Below are positions 16,475-24,223 of a stretch of DNA of 43,001 nt, one piece after another. This DNA comes from Maricaulis parjimensis. GTDB taxonomy: Bacteria > Pseudomonadota > Alphaproteobacteria > Caulobacterales > Maricaulaceae. Below the pieces are notes generated by a model. The model did not search any database and was not told where the DNA came from. It worked only from the letters and a program-made list of their open reading frames with translations. A program made the translations under genes and the position numbers. Where the stretch lies: the NCBI RefSeq assembly GCF_016817355.1, contig NZ_JADOTT010000014.1, forward strand, positions 1-43,001. The letters run 5' to 3'. Within the stretch, counting starts at the first letter, position 1; each line of letters begins with the position of its first letter.

Positions 16475-17794
16475 TTATCCTTCAAGATCGGCCAGGGCGG
16501 CAGCCAGGACAGGGTCCGTGCCGGCCTGATAGTCGGAAAACAGATAGGGGATGACGACATCGGGCGTGACGAAGGGGCGGTCATCATCCGGGGTCGAGGT
16601 CTGGTAGTATTCGCTGGCGTGGATCACCGGCAGAAGGCTGTTCGGCGTCACGAAGATATTCGTCTCGCCATGATGATTGGGCCGGTCAGCCGTCGCCTGG
16701 CCGTAGAAACGGGCCGGGGTCTGCTGTTCCAGATCGGAGACCAGCATGACGGCGGCGGAATGCGTCTGCCGGCTGGTCAGGACCTGCAGGCGGCCCTCCT
16801 GCATCAGTGCCTCGCTGGCGGACAGGGCGGCCATGAATTCATCATTCAGGGAGCCATCCCCGCCCAGGCAGCGGCGCAGGTCGAGGATGAGCGCGGGATG
16901 CTCCATCAGCTCGGCGGCTTCCACGGCAGAGCGGGCCGCATCGGCATAGCTCATCTGGGAGCCATTCTGGATCTGGTCGATACGCAGATAGAGGGCGTCC
17001 TCCATCGGGCGGACGGCGAAGGGTTCGGAGACCGGAATGCGCCAGGCCGGAACCTGTTGCGCGGCCGTGACCCAGTTATCGGCACCGGCCGGGCCGGTAT
17101 CCATCGAGAAGATCCAGTCATAGACCGCATCGCCCGGCAGGGGCTGCATCACGACCGTATGGCTGTGGCCATCCTGCTCGACCGTCAGCGAGATGTTGTC
17201 CGCGTTCAGCGCCAGGTCCAGAGCCGTCAGAAGTTCAGCCTGCATCAGCCATTCGGCGACAAATTCGCGGGAGAGGTTCACCGCATCCGTCGGCAGCAAG
17301 TCCATCGTGCGCGCCACAGCCTGTGCCGTGTCGACATGCCCGATCGCGGTGACGCGGGCGCCGGCCAGTCCGGCCCATTCTCCCGTGGCGCCGACGATAT
17401 AGAGCCCGTCATCAAACAGTTCGAAGCGCACCGGCAGGGAGTGGAAGCCCGGCCCCGGCGGCAGGCCGTCGAAGGGCAGGGCGTGCATGGGCATCCAGCT
17501 ATGGCCATCACCGACCAGGGCGAGGATATGCGCCAGGCCGGCAATGCGTTCGGCCCGGTCCATCTCAGGCACGCCGGCTTTGTAAGCCTCGACGGCAGCG
17601 CGGAATTCGGTTTCCGGCGTGTGGAAGAAGGGGTTTTCGTGTTCCGCTTCCAGCACGGACACCAGCGCGTCGGCATCCGCGCGCCAGGCGTCGGCGTCCA
17701 GCGGGGTCGGCTGCGCCAGGACAGGCATCGCCCAGCCCAGGGCGAGTGCTGACGCGGCGGCGAGCGAGCATCGGTTTGAAAGTCTGCGTCTCAT
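16475..17794 (-). CDS. Exported S41 (C-terminal processing/tricorn-like) peptidase family protein
   Basis: A 439-residue protein with a cleavable signal peptide ending VLAQ (about 28). The conserved S41-type LVGDGHS occurs at 93-99. A central segment ALYLRIDQIQNGSQMSYADA leads to the hydrolase core with nucleophile candidate S346 (LTSRQTHSAAVMLVSD) and the GQATADRPNHHGE turn. No clear canonical PDZ domain is seen. Many S41 relatives of this kind are uncharacterised. The start is supported by AGGAG six bases upstream. A TetR-type dyad (17808-17821) lies just upstream, so the two-gene operon is probably repressed by the adjacent TetR protein. Confidence 0.85.
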   Translation of the reverse strand: MRRRLSNRCSLAAASALALGWAMPVLAQPTPLDADAWRADADALVSVLEAEHENPFFHTPETEFRAAVEAYKAGVPEMDRAERIAGLAHILALVGDGHSWMPMHALPFDGLPPGPGFHSLPVRFELFDDGLYIVGATGEWAGLAGARVTAIGHVDTAQAVARTMDLLPTDAVNLSREFVAEWLMQAELLTALDLALNADNISLTVEQDGHSHTVVMQPLPGDAVYDWIFSMDTGPAGADNWVTAAQQVPAWRIPVSEPFAVRPMEDALYLRIDQIQNGSQMSYADAARSAVEAAELMEHPALILDLRRCLGGDGSLNDEFMAALSASEALMQEGRLQVLTSRQTHSAAVMLVSDLEQQTPARFYGQATADRPNHHGETNIFVTPNSLLPVIHASEYYQTSTPDDDRPFVTPDVVIPYLFSDYQAGTDPVLAAALADLEG

Positions 17795-17807
17795 TCCATC
17801 TCCTAAA

Positions 17808-17821
17808 TGGACCTTAGTCCA
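17808..17821. promoter_or_regulatory. Candidate TetR operator in front of the S41/lipoprotein operon
   Basis: The dyad TGGAC-CTTA-GTCCA lies 13 bases upstream of the S41 start codon, between its ribosome site and the tetR stop. The same arm-and-spacing pattern occurs upstream of tetR (18492-18505), differing by one base in the left arm. A repressor bound here would block transcription of the operon. Confidence 0.6.
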
Positions 17822-17868
17822 AATTGTGATGACCCTGAGATGCGTCAGCGGGCGTAATCGGATGCGGT

Positions 17869-18471
17869 TCAGACTGAACTTTTTGCAATGCCTTGAATCA
17901 AAAGCTCAAAACGCGCTGCCAGATCGGCCTGCAGAGAAGAGGACTGACCGGAATTCACCCAGTCATGGGTGGTCACGGTCAGGATTCCGAGCAGGAAGTC
18001 GGTCAACACGCCCGTGTCGACATCCGGGCGGAGCTCGCCCGTGCGCTGGCCCTCCTCGACCAGTTCGCGAAAGAAGCTGTGCATGACATCATCGGCTTCG
18101 CTCTCCGCCTCGGCCAGCGGACCATGCCCCATGGCGAGGGAGGCAAACTCGCGCACCATGGCCTTGTTGGCGTGGGCAATCGGGCCGATCGCGGCGAACA
18201 GGGCTTCCAGCCGGTTGCGGAAACCGGTGAGCCGGGCCGAGCGCGCCGCGCCAATGACATCATCCGTGAAGCGCTGAAAGAACTCCGCCAGGAAGAGAAG
18301 CTTGGACGGGAAATGATTGAACACACTCGCCCGCGCCATCCCGGCCTCTGCCGCGATCTCATCCATCGTGGTTGCTTCCAGCCCCTGTCTTTCGATCAGG
18401 GTGATGGCCGCCTGATAAATCTTCTCCCGGTTGGCCCGGGCGCGCGGAGAGAGGCTGAGGGTCTCGGTCAT
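17869..18471 (-). CDS. TetR/AcrR family transcriptional regulator
   Basis: A 200-residue regulator. The N-terminal helix-turn-helix reads ANREKIYQAAITLIERQG, then TTMDEIAAEAGMARASVFNHFPSK (about 13-60), the usual TetR DNA-binding domain. The helical C-terminal ligand domain is unspecific. It lies upstream of, and on the same strand as, the S41/lipoprotein pair, with 74 bases between its stop and the S41 start. Matching dyads sit 20 bases before its own start and directly before the S41 gene, implying autoregulation and control of the pair. The ligand is unknown. Confidence 0.95.
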   Translation of the reverse strand: MTETLSLSPRARANREKIYQAAITLIERQGLEATTMDEIAAEAGMARASVFNHFPSKLLFLAEFFQRFTDDVIGAARSARLTGFRNRLEALFAAIGPIAHANKAMVREFASLAMGHGPLAEAESEADDVMHSFFRELVEEGQRTGELRPDVDTGVLTDFLLGILTVTTHDWVNSGQSSSLQADLAARFELLIQGIAKSSV

Positions 18472-18491
18472 GACGCGAGACTGGCATGATT

Positions 18492-18505
18492 TGGATTGGA
18501 GTCCA
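18492..18505. promoter_or_regulatory. Candidate TetR operator upstream of tetR
   Basis: TGGAT-TGGA-GTCCA matches the operator at 17808 in arm sequence and four-base spacing. The longer context TTGGA-N6-TCCAA is also symmetric, and an overlapping 11-base palindrome TTGGA-G-TCCAA (18496-18506) makes the exact centre ambiguous. It lies about 20 bases upstream of the tetR start. Confidence 0.55.
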
Positions 18506-18552
18506 AGTTATGAGAGGGGGCGAATTTTTGATCTGATCTGAGTGCGTCTCTT

Positions 18553-19185
18553 CTATTTAATATTTGTATTGGCAGAGTGGTTTTGTGTCTCTGTATACCA
18601 ACTAAAAAATGCTTGATAAATAGATCCTACGAAAGCGTGTGAGTATGTTCGTGCACCGAATATAAATGTGATGCAAAAAATTCCAATAATTGTTGAGAAT
18701 ATGGCAATAGGAAAGTTTGCGCTAGGAGTTTCCAGCGTGGAATTGCATATTACTATCTTTGTTATAATCCCTGACACTGCTCCGATTGCGCATATCACAG
18801 ACATTGACCTGCAAAATACATCAAGATTGCTTAGAATTTGAGATTTTGCGCTATGTCCGTGCTTGTGAGCTATTCCGTAGCAGTATTTCCAGGAATTTTT
18901 GTCAAAATCTAAAGAGAAGAAACTCGTTATCGCCAATTTTACAGCATTGGGAATCTCAACGTCTCTAGAAGGAACGAACAATATATTTAAGAGTCCTGCT
19001 ATTATATTTGCTGCGACGCCTATCGCATAAGCTATCGCGATTATGATCATGAAGCCGGCGACATCGAGTTGTGCCACTCTGCCAACGAGCGACGTGCCGA
19101 AGTACAAAGTGCCAAAAATCATTTGGCACAACATTCCAGGAATTATTCGCTCAAGAATGTCAGTGAATGAGAATGGCGAGTTCAA
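18553..19185 (-). CDS. Orphan low-GC multi-pass membrane protein
   Basis: A 210-residue protein I do not recognise. The N-terminus FTDILERIIPGMLCQMIFG leads into about four hydrophobic segments (near 15-35, 40-70, 125-148, 155-178). A polar central region contains WKYCYGIAHKHGHSAKSQI, and the tail is short and hydrophilic. The gene is about 40% G+C by eye against more than 60% around it, uses A/T-ending codons, and stands alone between tetR and ubiD. The TTG start at 19185 has GAGG eight bases upstream, and the frame is closed just upstream by TAG. A near-consensus promoter lies about 70-100 bases upstream. It is probably horizontally acquired; any phage-defence or toxin/immunity role is speculation. 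Confidence 0.75.
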   Translation of the reverse strand: MNSPFSFTDILERIIPGMLCQMIFGTLYFGTSLVGRVAQLDVAGFMIIIAIAYAIGVAANIIAGLLNILFVPSRDVEIPNAVKLAITSFFSLDFDKNSWKYCYGIAHKHGHSAKSQILSNLDVFCRSMSVICAIGAVSGIITKIVICNSTLETPSANFPIAIFSTIIGIFCITFIFGARTYSHAFVGSIYQAFFSWYTETQNHSANTNIK

Positions 19186-19211
19186 TTGGCCTGCCTCTTC
19201 AGCGCTGGGAG

Positions 19212-19265
19212 GCCACCCCTAGCGGACGCGAAATGCGTTTCGGCTTTCCTAGATTATAGGGTGGC
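19212..19265. repeat. Nested inverted repeats in the leader/promoter of the orphan gene
   Basis: The outer arms GCCACCC (19212-19218) and GGGTGGC (19259-19265) enclose an inner hairpin CGAAA-TGCG-TTTCG (19229-19242). The right outer arm fills part of the -35/-10 spacer of the promoter at 19253-19281. This geometry would suit an operator or a structured 5' leader. Confidence 0.5.
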
Positions 19266-19281
19266 AAGCTTTAAAATTCAA
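19253..19281 (-). promoter_or_regulatory. Near-consensus sigma70 promoter of the orphan low-GC gene
   Basis: On the minus strand TTGAAT (19281-19276), a 17-base spacer and a perfect TATAAT (19258-19253) form a housekeeping promoter. Transcription would start near 19246, giving a leader of about 60 bases before the TTG start. It matches the E. coli consensus better than is usual for a GC-rich alphaproteobacterium. Confidence 0.65.
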
Positions 19282-19336
19282 TAGATGTTAGTGTGGGGCA
19301 GGAATTTAGACAACTTCGAGTTGGTAGTAATTGTTC

Positions 19337-20842
19337 TCATAGCTCAATCCCCAACTCATCCCAGACCGCATCCACCTTCGCCTTGGTCTCGGCATCCATG
19401 TCGAGTTTTTCGCCCCATTCGCGGTTGGTCTCGCCATCCACCTTGTTGGTGGCATCGAGGCCGATCTTGGAGCCCAGGCCGGAAACGGGGGAAGCGAAGT
19501 CCAGATAGTCGATGGGCGTGTTCTCGACGGTGACGATGTCGCGGGCCGGATCCATGCGGGTGGAGACCGCCCACATCACATCCTTCCAGTCGCGCGCATT
19601 CACGTCCTCATCCACCACGATGATCCATTTGGTGTACATGAACTGGCGCAGATAGGACCAGGCACCCATCATCACGCGCTTGGCGTGACCGGCATAGGCC
19701 TTCTTCATCGAGATCACGGCGATCCGGTAGGAACAGCCCTCCGGCGGCAGCCAGAAATCCACGATCTCCGGGAATTGCTGCTGGATAAGCGGGATGAAGA
19801 CCTCATTGAGCGCCTCGCCCAGCACGGAGGGCTCATCCGGCGGACGGCCGGTATAGGTGGTCAGATAGATCGGCTTCTTCCGCATGGTGATGGCGGAAAT
19901 CTCGAAGACCGGGAATTGCTCGACGGAATTGTAATAGCCCGTGTGGTCGCCATAGGGACCTTCCGGTCCGTATTCGTCCAGCAGGACATGGCCTTCCAGA
20001 ACGATCTCGGCCTCGGCCGGGACTTGCAGCGGCACAGTCTTGCAGTCCACCAGCTCCGCCTTCTTGCCGCGCAGGAGACCCGCGAACTGGTATTCCGACA
20101 GCGTGTCCGGCACCGGCGTGACGGCCGCCAGGATCGTGCCCGGGTCGGCGCCCAGAACCGCTGCGGCGGGCAGGGGGTCCGGCTTTTCCTTTTTCCAGCG
20201 CTGATAATGTTGCGCGCCGCCGCGATGCTTGAGCCAGCGCATCAGCGTGCGCGTCTTGCCCAGCTTCTGCATGCGGTAGATGCCCAGATTGAAATCATCC
20301 GTGCGGTCCTTGCCCGGCCCCTTGGTCACCACCAGCGGCCAGGTGATCAGCGGTGCCGGTTCGCCGGGCCAGCAGGTCTGGATCGGCAGGCGGTCGAGAT
20401 CGATCTCATCGCCGGTCAGCACGATCTCCTGGCAGGGTGCGGATTTCACCGTCTTGGGCCGCATCGACATGACCGTCTTGGCCAGGGGCAGCATGTCCAG
20501 CGCGTCCTTCACGCCGCGCGGTGGTTCCGGCTGGCGCAGGAAGGCGAGCAGCTCACCCACTTCCCGCAATTCTTCGCCCGTCGTGCGCGCCTCCCCGCCC
20601 AGCGTTACAGCCTGGGCGACGCGTTTCACCGTGCCGAACAGGTTAACCAGGCAGGGCATCTCGCTCGGCTCGCCCTTTTCATTCAGGACATTCTCGAACA
20701 GCAGGGCCGGCCCGCCGGCTTCCAGCGTGCGGCGATGGATCTCCGTCATCTCGCGATCCGTGGAGACCGGCGTGGTGATGCGGACGAGGTCGCCCTCAGC
20801 CTCGAGCTGGTCAATGAAATCGCGCAGGGATTTGTACGCCAT
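19337..20842 (-). CDS. ubiD: UbiD family prenylated-FMN decarboxylase
   Basis: A 501-residue decarboxylase. UbiD uses prenylated FMN to decarboxylate 4-hydroxy-3-polyprenylbenzoate in ubiquinone synthesis. Family motifs are visible: [45 protein letters not shown], and the [14 protein letters not shown]-terminal region. The ATG at 20842 ([19 protein letters not shown]) fits the family N-terminus; an upstream extension to 21151 overlaps the divergent gene and is not coding. No ubiX is in the window. UbiG lies 13 kb away, so the pathway is dispersed. Confidence 0.95.
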   Translation of the reverse strand: MAYKSLRDFIDQLEAEGDLVRITTPVSTDREMTEIHRRTLEAGGPALLFENVLNEKGEPSEMPCLVNLFGTVKRVAQAVTLGGEARTTGEELREVGELLAFLRQPEPPRGVKDALDMLPLAKTVMSMRPKTVKSAPCQEIVLTGDEIDLDRLPIQTCWPGEPAPLITWPLVVTKGPGKDRTDDFNLGIYRMQKLGKTRTLMRWLKHRGGAQHYQRWKKEKPDPLPAAAVLGADPGTILAAVTPVPDTLSEYQFAGLLRGKKAELVDCKTVPLQVPAEAEIVLEGHVLLDEYGPEGPYGDHTGYYNSVEQFPVFEISAITMRKKPIYLTTYTGRPPDEPSVLGEALNEVFIPLIQQQFPEIVDFWLPPEGCSYRIAVISMKKAYAGHAKRVMMGAWSYLRQFMYTKWIIVVDEDVNARDWKDVMWAVSTRMDPARDIVTVENTPIDYLDFASPVSGLGSKIGLDATNKVDGETNREWGEKLDMDAETKAKVDAVWDELGIEL

Positions 20843-20942
20843 GCCGGCACTCCGAATGTCTGTGTGGGAGAAACTGCAAGTTTGCGACGGAAAGTCCAGC
20901 GGACGACGTGTCACACAGGTCGGGCAATGACAGGCATTTGAC

Positions 20943-20976
20943 TCAAAACTGCCGAAAATTTGTCCGGCAGTTTTGA
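20943..20976. other. Perfect 12-base inverted repeat between divergent ubiD and the BLUF-like gene
   Basis: TCAAAACTGCCG (20943-20954) pairs with CGGCAGTTTTGA (20965-20976) across a 10-base loop. A second hairpin, CCGGTT-AAAG-AACCGG, lies at 20994-21009. The first looks like a bidirectional terminator with A/T-rich ends, yet it sits where promoters are expected. It could be a leader attenuator for the BLUF-like gene or an operator. Confidence 0.5.
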
Positions 20977-21017
20977 TATCGATTTCAGCCCTGCCGGTTA
21001 AAGAACCGGGTTTGAGT

Positions 21018-21461
21018 ATGACTGCGCGTTCCGAAAGTTCCCCCATGTTGCATAGAATGGTTCTCACAGCCCGGTCGGCGATCGATCTGGGTGCCGGCTC
21101 CCTCAGCGGTCCGCTGGGCTCTCTCCTGACCGCTTGCATGAAAGCCAGCATCGAGGATTGCCTGACCGGTGAGATGGCCTGGCAGGGGGACCGCTTCTTT
21201 CTCGTCCTGGAAGGCGAGCGCCGGCCGCTTCTGCGCTATCTTGCCTCGGCGCGCCGTGATGCGCGACTGGTCGATTTGCGCCGTTTGGAATTCGGCCCGG
21301 TGGACGTCCGCGAGTTCGAGACCTGGTGCGTCGGGCGGCGGGCCGGTCAGGCCTGCGACGGGACCGATACGCTGACTGCCGGTGAGGTGCGCGCGCTGAT
21401 CCGGGACATCACGCACGAGAACCGCATTGCGACCTCGCCGCGCCTCACTCTGGCTGCGTGA
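21018..21461 (+). CDS. BLUF-like domain protein lacking the photochemical residues
   Basis: A protein of about 147 residues. [14 protein letters not shown], a helix with [18 protein letters not shown], then [47 protein letters not shown] reproduces the order of a BLUF domain. The usual flavin-photocycle residues are absent. The N-terminal strand has no tyrosine, the first helix has no asparagine, and the FxQxLEG glutamine is leucine (FFLVLEG). It may bind no flavin, or be a light-insensitive derivative acting through protein contacts. About 50 further residues follow the domain. The start is uncertain (ATG 21018 or 21045). The 3' end overlaps the opposite hydrolase gene by 17 bases. Confidence 0.7.
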   Translation: MTARSESSPMLHRMVLTARSAIDLGAGSLSGPLGSLLTACMKASIEDCLTGEMAWQGDRFFLVLEGERRPLLRYLASARRDARLVDLRRLEFGPVDVREFETWCVGRRAGQACDGTDTLTAGEVRALIRDITHENRIATSPRLTLAA

Positions 21462-22839
21462 CCAGGTCCGTTTCGATACCGTCCTGAGGCTCCCGCAGCG
21501 CACTCACGACAGCGGCAGCGAGTTCATAGGATCGCGATGAGGTGCGGTTTGTGGCCCCGAAACGGACCACAACCAGATCCTGTTCCGGCATGATGAAACC
21601 CCATTGCGACTGGAAGCCGCTCATCATGAAAGTGCCCTCGGGCACGCCATCATGCTCGCTGGGCAGCCAGAAACCCATGCCATAGGCCCGGTCCGACCCA
21701 TCCGTGGGTGTCGAGACGATCTCGTTCCAGTCTTCCGGCAGCAGTCTTTCGCCCGCATACACACCATCATTGGCATAGAGCCAGGCCAGCCGTGCCCAGT
21801 CCTGGGCGGTGGCATACATGTAGGATGAGCCTTGGAAAGTGCCGGCCTCATCGATCTCCAGGATCGGCGAATACATGCCCAGCGGTTCGAACAGGATTTC
21901 ACGAAGTCCTTGAACCCGCGAGGGAATATCGTCGCCCAGGAATTGCTGCATGGCGTGGGTCGCCATGATCGTATTGCCGCTCATGTACTGCCAGTGTTCC
22001 AGCGGCGCATACAGACGTTCCCGCGTCGCCGCGAAATGCGCCATATCGCTCTGGGTGAACAGCATTTGCGAATTCGGGTCGGTGCCGTCATTCAGCTCGG
22101 CAATCGCAAACCCGCCGGCCATGCGCAGCAGGGCGTCAATCGTGACATCTTCGTAGTCGGGGCTGACGGCGGACAGGGCCGGAACGGAACCCTCCGCGTC
22201 GATATCGATAAGGCCCTGATATTGCAGCCGTCCCGCCAGTGTTGCCATCGTGCTCTTGGTCATGGACCAGCCATGGAAGCGCGTCTCGCGGCTGGCCTGG
22301 GGCGCATAGCGCTCTGCGACCAGCTGGCCCTGATAGAGCACCGCCACGCCCAGCGTATTGCGGTCATCGGTCTCCGGATCGCCGAAGGCGGCATCGATCG
22401 CGGCTTCCAGGGCAGATGTGTCGAAATGCGTATCCCGGAAATCCGCATCGATCTCCATCGGCTGGAAATCCTGGCTCACCGGGACGGTCAGATCGGCATC
22501 GAAGGTGCCGGCATCATGCACCAGCGTACAGCCCAGCCCGTCCCGCCAGACCGCCGTCTGCTGCCAGAAAATTCCGAAGACACCCGCGCTTACGGAGCGG
22601 GCCTCTTCATCGATCTGCGTTGTGATCACCGAGGCGGCGCCACCCAGAAGCGGATCGAGATAGACCTCGCGGGCAAAGTCGCTGTCCAGCCCCGCCACCC
22701 AGGTCTGGGAGCAGATCTGTTTGGCGACAATCCCCGTTCCGGACGGCAGGTAGACGCGTCCGATCGGCGAGAGGTTGAGGGCGGCGACACCGCCCACCAG
22801 GATGATAGCGGCCGTTCCGGCCAGAATACGCTTGATCAT
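21445..22839 (-). CDS. Serine beta-lactamase-family (class C/PBP-like) hydrolase, membrane-anchored
   Basis: A 464-residue protein. An N-terminal hydrophobic segment (about 5-25) is a signal or anchor, followed by about 120 residues of unassigned sequence and a beta-lactamase-fold domain. The SxxK motif is SMTK (192-195) and the second motif falls in YMSGN (285-289). The third-motif region reads SGFQSQWGFIM and is not a classic KTG or HxG. Such proteins are mostly esterases or peptidases rather than drug-hydrolysing enzymes, so I assign no resistance role. It follows the crotonase by 32 bases on the same strand and may be cotranscribed. Confidence 0.85.
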   Translation of the reverse strand: MIKRILAGTAAIILVGGVAALNLSPIGRVYLPSGTGIVAKQICSQTWVAGLDSDFAREVYLDPLLGGAASVITTQIDEEARSVSAGVFGIFWQQTAVWRDGLGCTLVHDAGTFDADLTVPVSQDFQPMEIDADFRDTHFDTSALEAAIDAAFGDPETDDRNTLGVAVLYQGQLVAERYAPQASRETRFHGWSMTKSTMATLAGRLQYQGLIDIDAEGSVPALSAVSPDYEDVTIDALLRMAGGFAIAELNDGTDPNSQMLFTQSDMAHFAATRERLYAPLEHWQYMSGNTIMATHAMQQFLGDDIPSRVQGLREILFEPLGMYSPILEIDEAGTFQGSSYMYATAQDWARLAWLYANDGVYAGERLLPEDWNEIVSTPTDGSDRAYGMGFWLPSEHDGVPEGTFMMSGFQSQWGFIMPEQDLVVVRFGATNRTSSRSYELAAAVVSALREPQDGIETDLVTQPE

Positions 22840-22871
22840 GTTTCCCCCCGCCCGATCCGGGCGATATCCGG

Positions 22872-23648
22872 TCAGCCCAGCTTGTCGAAATCCGGAGCGC
22901 GGCGTTCCAGGAAGGCCGCAGCGGCTTCGGCAAATTCCGGCGATTGCAGCTGATTGGCAAAGATCGTGTTTTCCCGATCCATCCGGTCCTCAATGCTTTC
23001 CACCGGCTGGCGCATCAGCGCCTTGGAGGCTTTCAGCGAACTGGGCGCCTTGGCGGCCAGGATGGCGGCCATGAAGTTTGCGGTCTCGGCCAGCTTGTCG
23101 GCCGGGGTGACGCGGTTCACCAGCCCGGTCTCGCGGGCGCGGTTTGCGTCCCATGTGTCGCCCAGCAGCAGGAGTTCGGCCGCGACAGCATGACCGAAAA
23201 TGCGCGGCATGAGCTGGGAGGAGGCAAATTCCGGCGCCAGGGCCAGATCCACGAAGGGCGTCTTGAAGACGGCGCGGTCCGAGGCCACCACGAGGTCGCA
23301 ATGCAGCAGGAGCGTAACGCCGATCCCGATGGCCAGGCCATCAACGGCGGCAATCACCGGCTTCTGGCAATTGAGCAGGGCCAGCATGAATTTGCGGACC
23401 GGCGGTGTGTCATGCTCACCGAAATTCGGCGGACGCTGGGTGAAGTCGACAATATCATTGCCGGCGGTGAAGACGCCCTGCGTCCCCGTCAGGATGCAGA
23501 CCCGCACGGAGGGGTCATCATTGGCGCTGTCCAGCGCCTCGGCCGCCGCCGAATACATGTCCTGCGTCAGGGCATTTTTCTTTTCGGGGCGATTGAAAGT
23601 GATGGTGCGGATGCGATCCGCGGTTTCGACCAGAACCAGTTCGCTCAC
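22872..23648 (-). CDS. Enoyl-CoA hydratase/isomerase family (crotonase) protein
   Basis: A 258-residue crotonase. The oxyanion-hole segments are FTAGNDIVDF (60-69) and AVDGLAIGIGVTLLLHCDLVVAS, and E140 in LALAPEFASS is the single conserved catalytic acid. The AGNDI and APEFASS patterns resemble delta3,delta2-enoyl-CoA isomerases (ECI2/PECI) more than classical hydratases, which carry two glutamates. It probably handles unsaturated fatty acyl-CoAs in beta-oxidation. A 12-base palindrome 69 bases upstream may be its operator. The MarR gene lies upstream and a serine hydrolase downstream on the same strand. Confidence 0.92.
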   Translation of the reverse strand: MSELVLVETADRIRTITFNRPEKKNALTQDMYSAAAEALDSANDDPSVRVCILTGTQGVFTAGNDIVDFTQRPPNFGEHDTPPVRKFMLALLNCQKPVIAAVDGLAIGIGVTLLLHCDLVVASDRAVFKTPFVDLALAPEFASSQLMPRIFGHAVAAELLLLGDTWDANRARETGLVNRVTPADKLAETANFMAAILAAKAPSSLKASKALMRQPVESIEDRMDRENTIFANQLQSPEFAEAAAAFLERRAPDFDKLG

Positions 23649-23716
23649 GCGAGCCTCCCAAATTTTGATTTTGTCGGATGCTAGCCGGAAACGGGAGGCG
23701 CGAAAACCCTGCTGCA

Positions 23717-23732
23717 GTTTACGTAAACGTCA
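23717..23732. promoter_or_regulatory. Palindromic candidate operator upstream of the crotonase gene
   Basis: The perfect palindrome GTTTACGTAAAC (23717-23728) extends into TTTACGTAAACGTCAG. From memory it resembles LiuR-type (MerR family) sites that control acyl-CoA and branched-chain amino acid catabolism in proteobacteria. It lies 69 bases before the crotonase start, downstream of marR. Confidence 0.45.
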
Positions 23733-23741
23733 GTTTCGCGC

Positions 23742-24173
23742 TCAGGAATCCGTCGCCAGCCGGGTCAGGACACGGTAGAGCGCATCGCTGTCATCCTCGC
23801 CCAGGCGGGCCTCCAGCTCGGTATTCATGTCGCGCAGGATATGGTCGGCCGTATCACCCAGGGCCCGGCCCTTTTCGGTCAGGGATACCACAGCAGAGCG
23901 GCGGTCTGTCCGCGATGCAGATTTCACGACCAGGCCCAGGGCTTCCATGCGGCTGACCAGACCGGTGACCGCGGGCGGGTTCAGCGAGAGCATGTCGCCG
24001 ATATCGCTCATCCGGCGTTCGCCGCGACGGGCGAGAAGAAAGAGGAGGGCGGCCTGGGCCGTCGAGACACCGGCCGTCTTGCGCAGGCGTGCATCGGCTT
24101 CCCGATCGAGACGCCGGGCGGCGATTTCCAGCAGGAGAAAAAGGCGCCGGTCTACGGCGCGAGCGCGTGCCAT
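23742..24173 (-). CDS. MarR family transcriptional regulator
   Basis: A 143-residue winged-helix regulator. The core reads VSTAQAALLFLLARRGERRMSDIGDMLSLNPPAVTGLVSRMEALGLV, then ASRTDRRSAVVSLTEKG. The DRRS wing motif and the recognition helix NPPAVTGLVSRM are typical. MarR proteins usually repress neighbouring genes and respond to small phenolic or CoA-linked ligands. Here it sits between a thioesterase (50 bases upstream) and a crotonase (93 bases downstream), all on one strand, suggesting a link to acyl-CoA metabolism. Confidence 0.93.
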   Translation of the reverse strand: MARARAVDRRLFLLLEIAARRLDREADARLRKTAGVSTAQAALLFLLARRGERRMSDIGDMLSLNPPAVTGLVSRMEALGLVVKSASRTDRRSAVVSLTEKGRALGDTADHILRDMNTELEARLGEDDSDALYRVLTRLATDS

Positions 24174-24223
24174 GACCTATCAGTGCGGCGATTCTGCGAG
24201 GCGGGGGAGGGCGGACAGTCGGC

